In this document: in pieces, positions 18,151 to 27,082 of the stretch
Numbering within the stretch: position 1 is the stretch's first letter
How the letters are laid out: each line of letters opens with the position of its first letter
Source: Candidatus Magasanikiibacteriota bacterium
GTDB taxonomy: Bacteria > Patescibacteriota > Patescibacteriia > Magasanikbacterales > UBA922
Direction: 5' to 3'
Assembly (NCBI GenBank): GCA_018651085.1
Contig: JABIEQ010000001.1
Span: 1-39,914, forward strand
Length of the DNA: 39,914 nucleotides
Notes under the pieces: generated by a model
The model's database searches: none
What the model was told of the DNA's origin: nothing
Seen by the model: only the letters and a program-made list of their open reading frames with translations
Made by a program: the position numbers and the translations under genes

Positions 18151-21096
18151 ATGGTAGATGTTATTAGAAAAGGGGTCTCTCACCATATGCCCCCAACTCC
18201 TGAAAGGCATCTTGATTCAGCTCGTCCAAGTGTTGAACTTCATCCAACAAGACCTCCTATTGAGGTTTTCCCTTCTTCCTCTTTAAAAGAACTTGAAGAA
18301 ACTGGCCCAACCATAGATGAACTTTCTGCTGCCTATGAAAAGGCTAAAATAGATTTTCAAGATACGGTATTATTAACAACTCAACGCCTTGCAGATTTTA
18401 ATACAGAAAATTTTGTCGACATTCCTAGTAATCTTCACCAAAGTCCTGAGATTTCTACTGCCAAAGGACGACAAACTATTGTTGATTATTTAGAAGGTAT
18501 AAAAGAAGAACTTTCTTTTTTTATTGAAGACTCTGATCAAAAAGAGCATATTAACGCTACTTTTGACACTACTTTTAACACGCTTCTTGAAGCGAGTGAT
18601 GTCATATACGATGCCTATCTTTCCATGGAGCGCTTTGATCCTTCTCTTCTTTATGTATCTGATAAACGAGAAACAGTAAAAGAATACCTCGGTACTATTT
18701 CTGATTATTACAAAACAAAAAATTTACCGGCCAGCGCTCCTGAAAGAAAAAATGCCGAAGCAGCATACAGTACACGCCTCGACATGTATAAAGATGTATT
18801 GAATAACAAAGAACTTCCAACACACCATGAATTTATAGAACTTTTTGTTGCATTGATTGAAAATCATACTATTGATCTCCCAGAAATACGTTTTCTTCTT
18901 CAAGGAAATTCAAACCCTGATCTTATTTTGGCTGCTGTCAAACTATCTGCGACTCTTTTACTTGAACAAGATCAAACCACATATGATGCTGAGACACAAA
19001 CATATACCACAACCATAGTACCTGGTATTGGAGATGGTTCTGTGAGAAAAAATAAAGAAATTCTTCTTGCGGCTGTTGAACAGTTTCCTCCAATTATTTC
19101 TTCTTTCTCTGAAGAGACCCAAGTACAGGTGCTTAATGATGAAGTCATTGCTAAAAAACTTGTCAGTAGACAAGGTGTCTATTTAGGCTCTTTTTCTGAA
19201 GCTATTCGTGATAATGAAGATATTGTTTGGGCAGCAATTCAAAACAATCGCCATGCTATTCAATTTGCTTCTTCACGTATTCGAGATAAAGCTGAATTTA
19301 TGACTCTTTCTCTTTCGAAAAAAGAGCTTGATCCACGAGTACAAAATTACACAAAGGCGTCCCAGGTATCTATTGGGAAAAATCTTCGTTTTGCCTCTCC
19401 TCGTCTTCTTGGAAATACTATCACTGAGATTCCTGATGAAAAAGGGAAGATGCGTGAATCATTTTCTCCTTTTTCTGACAATTGGCATGACCCTCAAACT
19501 CAAAAAGATACCCAAGACCTTCTTTTACAGGCCGTTGTAACAAATCCAGAAGCACCACGATATATTGATCCAGAATACCTTCTTATACTATTTGAAGTAG
19601 ACCCCCTTTTTGAAAACCAGTTGCTTGCCCAAGCTCCCTTTGAAAAATATAAAAAAGACCTTGAAAGAATTATTAGCATTGCGAGAGAAAAAGTGGCAGG
19701 ACGACAAGCTCTAGATCGACAAGCCTCTACTCCTACTAATGTTATCCATCTTCCAAAAAATGGACTTACCCCTGATCTTTTACCTCAAACTGGGGATAAT
19801 AGTAAAGATCATACAAAAAAGGCAGACAAACAGGTTCGTTTTTTAAAACGTGCTATTAAAGTAGCCACGGGTGCTCTTGTTACAGCAACGGTGACACTTG
19901 CTGCCATCATAGGATTAAAATTTGGGAATAAAGCAGACACTCCAATTGATACTCACAAATCTAAGCCCTCCCCTCAAAAACAAGTTTCTCATGAAAAACC
20001 TAATCCTAGTCCTCATTACACTGTAGATCTTCCCCCCCCTCCTAGTCGCGTAAAATTTAATGACACAACATCTCCTACTGATGTTTTACCTCCCCCACCT
20101 GATGATTCCACTGACGGAGAACTATCTTTTGATACACATGATACTGAAATTGCCTTTCCATCCTCCCAATCGTTTACTGTTGAGGCTCGGCGTGGTAGTA
20201 ATGGTTGGTCCCTTATCAGGAGTGCTGCAAAAAAAATGCAAGAGCATCCAAAAACATACCAATCTATTTTTGATCTGCTTTACCCAGATCATGAAGGAAA
20301 TCTGGCTATGCAAACACAACTATGGGCAAAAGATCAGGCACCAGCACTACGTGATCTACTTGTAGATCATATTGATAAAGACGGAAAATGGCACTATAAG
20401 GCTGGTATTCGCCCTGACTCAAGTCTTATCCTCACTTCTACGACAGACGGCGCTATTAGTTGGAATATATCGGGACTTCATGAATACAAGAAGCCACATG
20501 CTCTTGATACTCCTAGTCCTCCTTTGCCAACAGATAATAATATTACTTTATCAAAAGAACCTTCACCTCCACTATCAGGTGAATCATCTATACTTTCTAC
20601 TGATCCTATACCTTCAGCAGAACTTCCCTCTGTTATGGTTGAGAAATCATACGAAGGGGCTGTTGAACATATCGATCAACCTCCTTCAGTTGTTATTGAT
20701 AAGGCCTACACAGATGACATTGAACGAGCCTCTAATATTGACACTCTGTCCCCAAGCACTGAAATACTTACTCCCCAACATGTTGTAGAGACGTTATTTA
20801 ATAATGGAACCATTGTCCACTCACTTCGAGACATTCTTGGATGGTATAGGGGAACAACAGGGGAAAGTTTGATTTCTAAAATACAGGATGTTTATGGTAG
20901 AGTATCTGATGTAGAAGCGACGCTTGCAAGTGCTCCTATCTATAAACGTTTATTTATGCGAAAAGAAAAGAAACAGCTCACAGCTGATAAAGCACGTATT
21001 ACTAAACTGAACAATCTTATAGGGCTTATATTTGAAGAACGGATTCATGATGAAGGAATCACTTCAGATCAACTTATTCAAAAACTTATTGTCTAA
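18151..21096 (+). CDS. Large single-pass protein with DUF4116-like repeats
   Basis: 981 aa. The N-terminal 565 residues are soluble and mostly helical. Within them are DUF4116-like units (NKEILLAAVEQFPPII near 301-316, and DNEDIVWAAIQNNRHAIQFA near 354-373 followed by RIRDKAEF), with partial units at 254-266 and 455-465. One TM helix spans about 569-591. After it comes a Pro/Ser/Thr-rich region with PPPP runs (about 600-655), then a compact domain (about 675-775: FTVEARRGSNGWSLIRSAA), a second Pro-rich linker, and a charged helical C-terminus. An approximately 18-residue motif is duplicated at 826-862 (PSVMVEKSYEGAVEHIDQ and PSVVIDKAYTDDIERASN). There is no signal peptide, so the repeats are probably cytoplasmic and the C-terminal part external. 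Function unknown. The next gene starts 12 nt downstream. Confidence 0.8.
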   Translation: MVDVIRKGVSHHMPPTPERHLDSARPSVELHPTRPPIEVFPSSSLKELEETGPTIDELSAAYEKAKIDFQDTVLLTTQRLADFNTENFVDIPSNLHQSPEISTAKGRQTIVDYLEGIKEELSFFIEDSDQKEHINATFDTTFNTLLEASDVIYDAYLSMERFDPSLLYVSDKRETVKEYLGTISDYYKTKNLPASAPERKNAEAAYSTRLDMYKDVLNNKELPTHHEFIELFVALIENHTIDLPEIRFLLQGNSNPDLILAAVKLSATLLLEQDQTTYDAETQTYTTTIVPGIGDGSVRKNKEILLAAVEQFPPIISSFSEETQVQVLNDEVIAKKLVSRQGVYLGSFSEAIRDNEDIVWAAIQNNRHAIQFASSRIRDKAEFMTLSLSKKELDPRVQNYTKASQVSIGKNLRFASPRLLGNTITEIPDEKGKMRESFSPFSDNWHDPQTQKDTQDLLLQAVVTNPEAPRYIDPEYLLILFEVDPLFENQLLAQAPFEKYKKDLERIISIAREKVAGRQALDRQASTPTNVIHLPKNGLTPDLLPQTGDNSKDHTKKADKQVRFLKRAIKVATGALVTATVTLAAIIGLKFGNKADTPIDTHKSKPSPQKQVSHEKPNPSPHYTVDLPPPPSRVKFNDTTSPTDVLPPPPDDSTDGELSFDTHDTEIAFPSSQSFTVEARRGSNGWSLIRSAAKKMQEHPKTYQSIFDLLYPDHEGNLAMQTQLWAKDQAPALRDLLVDHIDKDGKWHYKAGIRPDSSLILTSTTDGAISWNISGLHEYKKPHALDTPSPPLPTDNNITLSKEPSPPLSGESSILSTDPIPSAELPSVMVEKSYEGAVEHIDQPPSVVIDKAYTDDIERASNIDTLSPSTEILTPQHVVETLFNNGTIVHSLRDILGWYRGTTGESLISKIQDVYGRVSDVEATLASAPIYKRLFMRKEKKQLTADKARITKLNNLIGLIFEERIHDEGITSDQLIQKLIV

Positions 21097-21108
21097 TATT
21101 ATTTATAT

Positions 21109-22041
21109 ATGAATGTTGCCCCTCGAAAGCCTGATGGACTTCCTAAAAGCCCTCCTGATTTATTTCAGATGGTTGACAATCAACCTAGTATGAAAATCAT
21201 TCCTCCTACCGAAAGTACCCCTGATTTATTTGATACAGTTGATTCTCATGCACAAGAGGTATCTGCATTTGCTGAGGCGATCAATTTTTCAGATCAACAA
21301 AAAAAATCTATTGTTGATAATACGTTATCTTCTCATTTTATTGTTAAGGCAATTGAGACTGGGTATATGCCAATTAGAAACATTGGTTTTATTTTAGATC
21401 ATTACCCTCATGACAGGAACATAGCACTGAGTGCTGCCCGACACTCAGATATTGCTCTTCACAATATGTCTGAAGAAATGAAACGCGATGAAGAAATAAT
21501 AGATATTGCTCTTACAAGACAACCCAAACAACTTGAATGCACCTCTGTTGATGTACAAATTAGATACGCAGAAAAAGACCCCATTGGCCATGTGAACTCG
21601 TTATCCCGCGATGGACTTGCTCGATTTATTTCTCTACACCCTTTTTATATTATATATACCATTCAAGGTGCCGTTGATGAATTATTGGAACGAGAGGATA
21701 TTGACTCAAATGCTATTTTGAGTCAAACAGCAGCAGACCTACTCGCTTATCCAGAACATATTCCTCGTGTTTCTTTACGACTTTGCCAAATGCTTTCAAA
21801 AATAATCGAAAATTTTGACCCAACATCTCTTTCTTCTCAACAACAGCTGAGTATTCCGCTTCTTGAAGCTCGTAGACAAGGACGTATGTCAGGAGTTGTT
21901 GAGAAAATGACCAAAAAAAATGAACTCGAAGAAAAAATTTTTAATAATGATACTCCAGAACCTGTTTCACATCATACCCCCACAAAAAAGTACATGGAAG
22001 AATTTTCTCCAATGGACCAAGAATCTGTATTATCTTCTTAA
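21109..22041 (+). CDS. Hypothetical protein with a DUF4116-like segment
   Basis: 310 aa, soluble, no signal peptide or TM. The N-terminus carries a doubled short motif, SPPDLFQMVDN and TPDLFDTVDS (about residues 14-24 and 37-46). Residues about 100-135 (HDRNIALSAARHSDIALHNM, then EEMKRDEEIIDIAL) fit the same DUF4116-like pattern as in the upstream 981-residue protein. The rest is helical. Cotranscription and shared repeat type suggest that the two proteins act together; the function is unknown. It ends shortly before a bidirectional terminator facing thrS. Confidence 0.65.
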   Translation: MNVAPRKPDGLPKSPPDLFQMVDNQPSMKIIPPTESTPDLFDTVDSHAQEVSAFAEAINFSDQQKKSIVDNTLSSHFIVKAIETGYMPIRNIGFILDHYPHDRNIALSAARHSDIALHNMSEEMKRDEEIIDIALTRQPKQLECTSVDVQIRYAEKDPIGHVNSLSRDGLARFISLHPFYIIYTIQGAVDELLEREDIDSNAILSQTAADLLAYPEHIPRVSLRLCQMLSKIIENFDPTSLSSQQQLSIPLLEARRQGRMSGVVEKMTKKNELEEKIFNNDTPEPVSHHTPTKKYMEEFSPMDQESVLSS

Positions 22042-22059
22042 TACTTTATCTACACGCAC

Positions 22060-22088
22060 AAAAAAGAGGTGATAATCACCTCTTTTTT
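22060..22088. terminator. Bidirectional terminator between the DUF4116-like pair and thrS
   Basis: An 11-bp stem AAAAAGAGGTG / CACCTCTTTTT with loop ATAAT, T tract on plus and A tract on the left giving T on minus. Convergent genes end on both sides. Confidence 0.88.
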
Positions 22089-22090
22089 AT

Positions 22091-23845
22091 TTATACTCTT
22101 CTTTTTGTTTCGTCTTCGATGCGTTGTATAAAAGTATCTTTACTCATGCTTTCTTGTTCTTCTTGCCCTCTTACGCGTATTGACCAATCTTCTCCTTGAA
22201 GTTCCTTGTCTCCTACCACAATGATGTATGGTGATTTTTCTTTTGCTGCTTTTCTAATCTTTTTTCCAACAGTTTCGTCTGCTTCGTCGATGGCGATACG
22301 AATGTCATGGTCTTTAAATTCTTCGGCAATCTTTCTTGCTCCTTCGATATGCTTTTCTGATACTGGGACAAATTTTACTTGTACTGGTGAAAGCCATACA
22401 GGGAATGCCCCTGCAAAGTGTTCAATTGCTACACTTAAGAATCTTTCAAGAGATCCCATAAGAGCAAAATGGATCATTACCGGTGTTTTTTCTTTCCCGT
22501 CACTATTTGTGTAAGTAAGGCCAAATCTTTTTGGTTGAACAAAGTCTAACTGCGGTGTTGCAAGCTGCCATTCGCGTCCTAACGCGTCTTGTACCATAAA
22601 ATCGATCTTTGGCCCATAAAAAGCTGCTTCGCCATTTGCAATAAAATAATCAAGGTTATTTTTTTCTGCAATATCTTTTAAAATACCTTGTGCCTTTTCC
22701 CAAAGAGCATCTTCTCCAAGATACTTTTCTTTTTCATGCTCATCACGAAATGATAAACGTGCTCGGAACTTCATCCCTAATGTATCGTAGAATGTTTTTA
22801 CAATTTCAATTAATGTTTGATACTCTTTTTCTATTTGCTCAGGTGTACAAAAGATATGACTATCGTCTTGTGTGATTGATCGTACGCGCGAGAGCCCTAA
22901 GAGCTCCCCCGCTTTTTCGTCTCGATAGATTGTTGTTGTTTCAAGATATCGTAATGGTAAATCTCTATAACTTCTTAATTGTCCTGCAAAAATTTGTTGA
23001 TGATGAGGACAATTCATGGGTTTCAATACTAATTCATCACTTGTTTCTTGGCTTTTTACTAAAAATAATTCATCACCAAACTTATCCCAATGACCAGAGG
23101 TCTTATAGAGATCATTTTTGGTCATGTGTGGTACCCATACTTTTTGGAACCCTTTTTTTAATCGTAATTTTTGAGAAAACTCATTTAATAGTTCTCGAAG
23201 CATCGCTCCTTTTGGAGTAAACAGTGGTAGACCTGAACCCACTAGTGGTGAAAAGGTAAATAGATCAAGTTCTTTTCCGAGTTTTCTGTGATCTCTTTTT
23301 TTTGCTTCCTCGATCATGCGTAAATGTGCTTTTAACTCTTCTTTACTTGGAAAACAAGTACCATAAATTCGTGTAAGCATTTTGTTGTGTTCATCCCCAC
23401 GCCAATATGCACCCGCAACTGATAATAATTTAAAGTGTCTTAATTCTTTTTTCAAATCATCAACATGTCCTCCCTTACAAAAATCTAAAAAGTCACCTTG
23501 TTTTGTTTCAGTTAATGTTTGCCCTTCCTTTGCAAATTCTTCAATGAGCTCAATCTTATATGGGTTATGCGCAAAGTCTTTTCTAGCCTTTTCTACACTC
23601 ACTTCTTCTATAGAAAATGTATCCCATTGTTTTATAAGCTCTTTCATTTTTTGTTCAATCTTTTGAAAATCTTCTTCACTCACTTTTAGGTCTCCAAAAT
23701 CAAAATCTTGATAAAATCCTTTATCAATGGCAGGCCCAATAGCATTATGTGTTCCAGGGTACAATTCTAATACCGCTGCAGCTAAAAGATGCGCACATGA
23801 ATGGCGTAACATTTTTAAGTATTCATCACTTTTATGATCTTGCAT
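22091..23845 (-). CDS. thrS: Threonyl-tRNA synthetase (no TGS domain)
   Basis: 584 aa class II synthetase. It begins directly with the editing domain: HSCAH at 15-19 and CKGGH, the zinc-like HxxxH and CxxxH ligands for hydrolysing Ser-tRNA(Thr). The N-terminal TGS domain of E. coli ThrS (642 aa) is missing. The catalytic core has NCPHHQQIF with zinc-binding Cys, motif 2 YRDEKAGELLGLSRVRSITQ followed by DDSHIF, and motif 3 GSLERF. An anticodon-binding domain occupies about the last 100 residues. The start ATG at 23845 is preferred over an in-frame TTG at 23860. Expression is governed by the T-box leader upstream. Confidence 0.96.
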   Translation of the reverse strand: MQDHKSDEYLKMLRHSCAHLLAAAVLELYPGTHNAIGPAIDKGFYQDFDFGDLKVSEEDFQKIEQKMKELIKQWDTFSIEEVSVEKARKDFAHNPYKIELIEEFAKEGQTLTETKQGDFLDFCKGGHVDDLKKELRHFKLLSVAGAYWRGDEHNKMLTRIYGTCFPSKEELKAHLRMIEEAKKRDHRKLGKELDLFTFSPLVGSGLPLFTPKGAMLRELLNEFSQKLRLKKGFQKVWVPHMTKNDLYKTSGHWDKFGDELFLVKSQETSDELVLKPMNCPHHQQIFAGQLRSYRDLPLRYLETTTIYRDEKAGELLGLSRVRSITQDDSHIFCTPEQIEKEYQTLIEIVKTFYDTLGMKFRARLSFRDEHEKEKYLGEDALWEKAQGILKDIAEKNNLDYFIANGEAAFYGPKIDFMVQDALGREWQLATPQLDFVQPKRFGLTYTNSDGKEKTPVMIHFALMGSLERFLSVAIEHFAGAFPVWLSPVQVKFVPVSEKHIEGARKIAEEFKDHDIRIAIDEADETVGKKIRKAAKEKSPYIIVVGDKELQGEDWSIRVRGQEEQESMSKDTFIQRIEDETKRRV

Positions 23846-23860
23846 ATATTTGTTTATCAA

Positions 23861-23906
23861 AAATAAAAACCCCGATGGACAATACGCAAATAGTGTCCAT
23901 CGGGGT
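23861..23906 (-). terminator. T-box regulated terminator upstream of thrS
   Basis: A 13-bp perfect stem (ACCCCGATGGACA / TGTCCATCGGGGT) with a 12-nt loop and a T tract on the minus strand. Its left arm overlaps the antiterminator pairing region. Confidence 0.92.
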
Positions 23907-24070
23907 CCTTACCTTCTTAAAGAGTAATGACGGTTCCACCCGAATGTTTTCTTTATATAGTTGTTCAAAACTTGATAGTGGTACCATGCACGATCATTCT
24001 CAAGAAGGCTCTCAGTCTATGACCTTCTTTCCCTGTGAGTGATTATTGTGCTGGGCTAATTATCTTCAGT
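23861..24070 (-). ncRNA. T-box riboswitch leader of thrS (Thr specifier)
   Basis: On the minus strand the thrS leader carries the T-box core CGGGTGGAACCG (23931-23942 region), close to the consensus GGGTGGNACCGCG. Stem I can be drawn: GATA with TATC at the base, GCAC with GTGC above, and AAGAAGG with CCTTCTT distally, enclosing ACTGAGAG. The internal loop between the first two helices contains ACC at 23982-23980, a threonine codon, followed by A. TCGGG of the T-box can pair with CCCGA in the left arm of the downstream terminator, which is the standard antiterminator. T-box RNAs sense the uncharged fraction of a tRNA and permit transcription when charging is low. The ACC specifier and thrS downstream agree. 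Confidence 0.9.
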
Positions 24071-24076
24071 GCTTTT

Positions 24077-24105
24077 ACTTTAGCTCCTGACCTCTTTTTT
24101 GTCAA
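24077..24105 (-). promoter_or_regulatory. thrS promoter
   Basis: On the minus strand TTGACA, 17 bp, TAAAGT. Expected start near 24070, immediately before the T-box stem I. The promoter lies just below the stop codon of the upstream gene (24113). Confidence 0.8.
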
Positions 24106-24112
24106 GACTACC

Positions 24113-25258
24113 TTATTCTACCTGTTTTACGATAATATTTACGTGATCTGGGACATGCGGCACAGTTCTTGTCCAAGCTGGACTTAATCGAACTTGTACA
24201 CCACTCACATGATCAAGAGAAAGCACATACCGACGAATTTCGTCTTTAGTTTTTCCGTAAAACATGAGCTTTTGAAGTTGTTTACTCTCAGGCACTAATG
24301 TTACAACTCCATCATGAAATACTTCGAGCGTAGCAAGTCCATCGTCTTTATCATATGAATCAAATGTAACGGTTGGCATACTATCGTTTATATCGAGTTG
24401 TTCTGAATCATCTACAACGTGCTTTAATAGTGCTTGTTCTGACAACCCTGTCACATCTTCTTCATCATAGAGCACGGCTATCACCTCAGCGACACCCTCT
24501 AATACAAATGATGATGTTTCTTCTCCTATGATATTATCTGGCACAGTAATTGTAGTATCAGTAACACCAAAGACTATTTTTTTATCAGTTGATAATGTCG
24601 TTGTAACTTCTTCTGCTTTTTCTTCAAGTAATTGCACTAACTTCTTTTTTGCAATATCTATATCTTCATCACTTACGGTTCCTACTTTTCTAATTCCTCC
24701 ACTCATAGATGTTTCACTTGAAGCATATACATCATTTTGTCGTAAACTTGAAAGCCCTGGAATTCTAAATCTCTTTACTGGAGCAATATTTCCTTGTTTT
24801 CCTTCCACATCAGCATATACCCCAACTTCTATGGATCCGTTTGCCGGAACAATGACATCTTTATTTATTCGAAATAATATATCGTCTGATGTAAGTAAAC
24901 GAGTGACTTTTACTAATGGTTGATCTCTATCTGAATCATTATGGAGTGTTACCTCTCCTACAGCAATGCCCGGTTCTTCTCTATTTCCGGTTGGTGCACC
25001 AGCAAATGTTGTCGATACGGTCATTAATCTAATTTGTCCAGGAATATCTCCTTCACTTCCTACGGTTACACTTGTACTTACATCAACGGGGTTTGTCGTC
25101 GTCGTCACAACAATAGTTGCTCGCTTTGACACCATAAACATTACAACGGCAAACAATACCACAGTGAGACCTAAAAATGAAAGTGCAATCATTTTATAAA
25201 AACGTACAGAATGCATGCTTGGTGGCGGAGGAGTTGTTTGTTTTCTTCTTGGAGTCAT
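24113..25258 (-). CDS. Baseplate-J-like single-pass membrane protein
   Basis: 381 aa. A short cytoplasmic tail with PPPP, one TM segment (about 24-45) and a large external part. The segment GEVTLHNDSDRDQPLVKVTR (about 100-120), followed by RLLTSDDILFRINKDVIVPANG and QGNIAPVKRFRIPGL, is the pattern I associate with baseplate J/gp47-like proteins that are common in Parcubacteria. The C-terminal half is acidic and beta-rich. Its function in CPR cells is unknown; it has no phage neighbours here. It lies just upstream of thrS and downstream of the PilB-type ATPase in the same orientation, so a cell-surface role related to pili is possible by context. Confidence 0.7.
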   Translation of the reverse strand: MTPRRKQTTPPPPSMHSVRFYKMIALSFLGLTVVLFAVVMFMVSKRATIVVTTTTNPVDVSTSVTVGSEGDIPGQIRLMTVSTTFAGAPTGNREEPGIAVGEVTLHNDSDRDQPLVKVTRLLTSDDILFRINKDVIVPANGSIEVGVYADVEGKQGNIAPVKRFRIPGLSSLRQNDVYASSETSMSGGIRKVGTVSDEDIDIAKKKLVQLLEEKAEEVTTTLSTDKKIVFGVTDTTITVPDNIIGEETSSFVLEGVAEVIAVLYDEEDVTGLSEQALLKHVVDDSEQLDINDSMPTVTFDSYDKDDGLATLEVFHDGVVTLVPESKQLQKLMFYGKTKDEIRRYVLSLDHVSGVQVRLSPAWTRTVPHVPDHVNIIVKQVE

Positions 25259-25292
25259 AGAGGACAGGCTACGAGGTTAAAATACAAAGCGT

Positions 25293-25301
25293 AGTATACC
25301 A
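25293..25301 (-). promoter_or_regulatory. Promoter of the baseplate-J-like gene (extended -10)
   Basis: The minus strand reads TGG-TATACT. Expected start near 25286, 28 nt before the ATG. It lies inside a near-palindrome (25291-25320) with GTAGTATA and TATACTAC ends and an inner CCAT/ATGG pair. Confidence 0.55.
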
Positions 25302-25324
25302 TATTTATGGCTTATACTACATAA

Positions 25325-27055
25325 TTATTCAATGACACGAAATATTTCTTCAACTGAGGTGATACCTTCAAGTGCTTTTCTTATACCATCTTGCACCATG
25401 GTACGCATACCATGCTTTATTGCAACACGCTCAATATCAAATTCAGATACATTTCCTGACAAAATCAATTGTTCAATGTCTGCATTCATGACAAATATTT
25501 CATAGATTCCAATTCTTCCTTTATATCCAATATCACCACATTCATCACACCCTTTAGGAGTATAAAAAGTCATCTCTTTTCCTTGTATCTCCGCTCTATC
25601 TTTTTCAGACATGGCTTCTATGAGTTTATTTACTCGATCTTGTTCTTTTTCATCTAATACTTTTTCCTCTCGACAATGTTCACACAATTTCCTTACTAAC
25701 CGTTGCCCGATGATACTGTTTACTGCCGGAGCTAATAAAAATGGCTTTACTCCCATCGATAAAAACCGTGGAATGGCTCCTGCGGCACTATTTGTATGCA
25801 CAGTTGAAAGGATAAGATGCCCTGTTAGAGCTGATTGCACGGCAATGTCAGCAGTTTCAATATCTCGGATTTCTCCAACCATCGCAATATCTGGATCTTG
25901 ACGAAGCATTGAACGGAGTCCCTTTGCAAATGTGTACCCTTTTGAATGATCTATCTGACTTTGATTAATCCCATCCATTTTATATTCAACGGGATCTTCT
26001 AATGTAATAATCTTCACTCCAGGTTTATTTAAAATTTGCATGATTGCATACAAGCTTGTTGTCTTACCACTTCCCGTTGGACCAGTAGTAATAATCATTC
26101 CATTTGGTCTTGTAATCTCATGCATGAGCATCTCATAGGCATCTCCTCGGAGACCAAGACTATCAAGAGATAGCCCTTCACGGCTTTGTTTTAAAAGACG
26201 CATCACAATACTTTCTCCATACACGGTTGGAATTGTTGAAACACGAACATCTACCTCCCCTTCTGGAAGAAGAATAGAAAACCTTCCATCTTGTGGTTTA
26301 TCTTTTACATTAATTTTTAATGATGATACTAATTTTATTCTTGATACTAATTTTTTATACATCTCTTTTGGTAGATCTACCGCATCATGCAAAATACCAT
26401 CAAGTCTTAGACGAACCACGATCCCTTTATCTTCTGCTTCGATGTGCATATCTGAAGCTTCAAGCTTTAGTGCCGCACCTAACAAGAACGTTAGCGTGTC
26501 TGTTGTGCTTGTTCTTTCAATTAGTTTTTTAAGGCTCTGGAAATTATCGATGTCTGCCTGTACTTTTTCTAAATCTCCTGCGTGGATGGTGATATCTTTT
26601 GTTAGGGCTTCTACTACAGGAAGATTGTCATATAATTTATGAGCCCTTTCTAAACTTTTTTCAGAAATAACGTAGAGACCTATTTTTGCAGGTGTTCTAT
26701 GCTTTAGTTCTTCTACAAAGCTTTCGACATCTTTCATTGTAGGATCAACAGCACCAATCCGAATTTCCCCTTGTGTTGCATAAAAACATACGGCCTGTAA
26801 ATTTTCTGATTGTTCACGTGACATGATCTTCAGTGCATATTGTGTCACAGGGAATGTTCCTAAATCAATGTGTGGCACACCAACTTGTGAAGCAAAACGG
26901 AGTGCCTCTACTTCTTTTTCTTTTCTTTTTACCTGTTTCATCTTCTTTTCTAGTTTTTCTTCAGTATCGTTTGATGCTACATGCAAACCACCGGAACCTT
27001 GTGGTCCGGTGTTTTTATCTTTTACTAAATCATCCAATGACGGAAATTCTGACAT
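25325..27055 (-). CDS. Type IV pilus assembly / type II secretion ATPase (PilB/GspE family)
   Basis: 576 aa hexameric secretion ATPase that powers pilus extension or pseudopilus assembly. An N-terminal MshEN-like region (about 40-150) precedes the motor. Walker A is GPTGSGKTTSLY, followed by the Asp box (TLEDPVEY), Walker B (VGEIRDIETADIA) and the His box (TGHLILSTVHTNSA). A tetracysteine zinc motif, CEHC with CDEC about 50 residues later, is typical of PilB/GspE. ATG 27055 was chosen; a TTG two codons earlier is the alternative. The gene lies between two membrane-protein genes in one minus-strand unit. Platform protein, pilin and PilT are not in the window, so PilB versus GspE cannot be decided. 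Confidence 0.9.
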   Translation of the reverse strand: MSEFPSLDDLVKDKNTGPQGSGGLHVASNDTEEKLEKKMKQVKRKEKEVEALRFASQVGVPHIDLGTFPVTQYALKIMSREQSENLQAVCFYATQGEIRIGAVDPTMKDVESFVEELKHRTPAKIGLYVISEKSLERAHKLYDNLPVVEALTKDITIHAGDLEKVQADIDNFQSLKKLIERTSTTDTLTFLLGAALKLEASDMHIEAEDKGIVVRLRLDGILHDAVDLPKEMYKKLVSRIKLVSSLKINVKDKPQDGRFSILLPEGEVDVRVSTIPTVYGESIVMRLLKQSREGLSLDSLGLRGDAYEMLMHEITRPNGMIITTGPTGSGKTTSLYAIMQILNKPGVKIITLEDPVEYKMDGINQSQIDHSKGYTFAKGLRSMLRQDPDIAMVGEIRDIETADIAVQSALTGHLILSTVHTNSAAGAIPRFLSMGVKPFLLAPAVNSIIGQRLVRKLCEHCREEKVLDEKEQDRVNKLIEAMSEKDRAEIQGKEMTFYTPKGCDECGDIGYKGRIGIYEIFVMNADIEQLILSGNVSEFDIERVAIKHGMRTMVQDGIRKALEGITSVEEIFRVIE

Positions 27056-27082
27056 ATACAATGTTTCTATATTTCGCTCTTT

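Noticed and set aside
23749-24042. Plus-strand ORF opposite the thrS leader
   Set aside because: The region is explained by the thrS start and T-box RNA on the other strand; the frame has no coding features.
24113-25258. Prophage remnant suggested by the baseplate-J-like protein
   Set aside because: No other phage gene is nearby, and such proteins with a TM anchor are common in CPR genomes among pilus or envelope genes.
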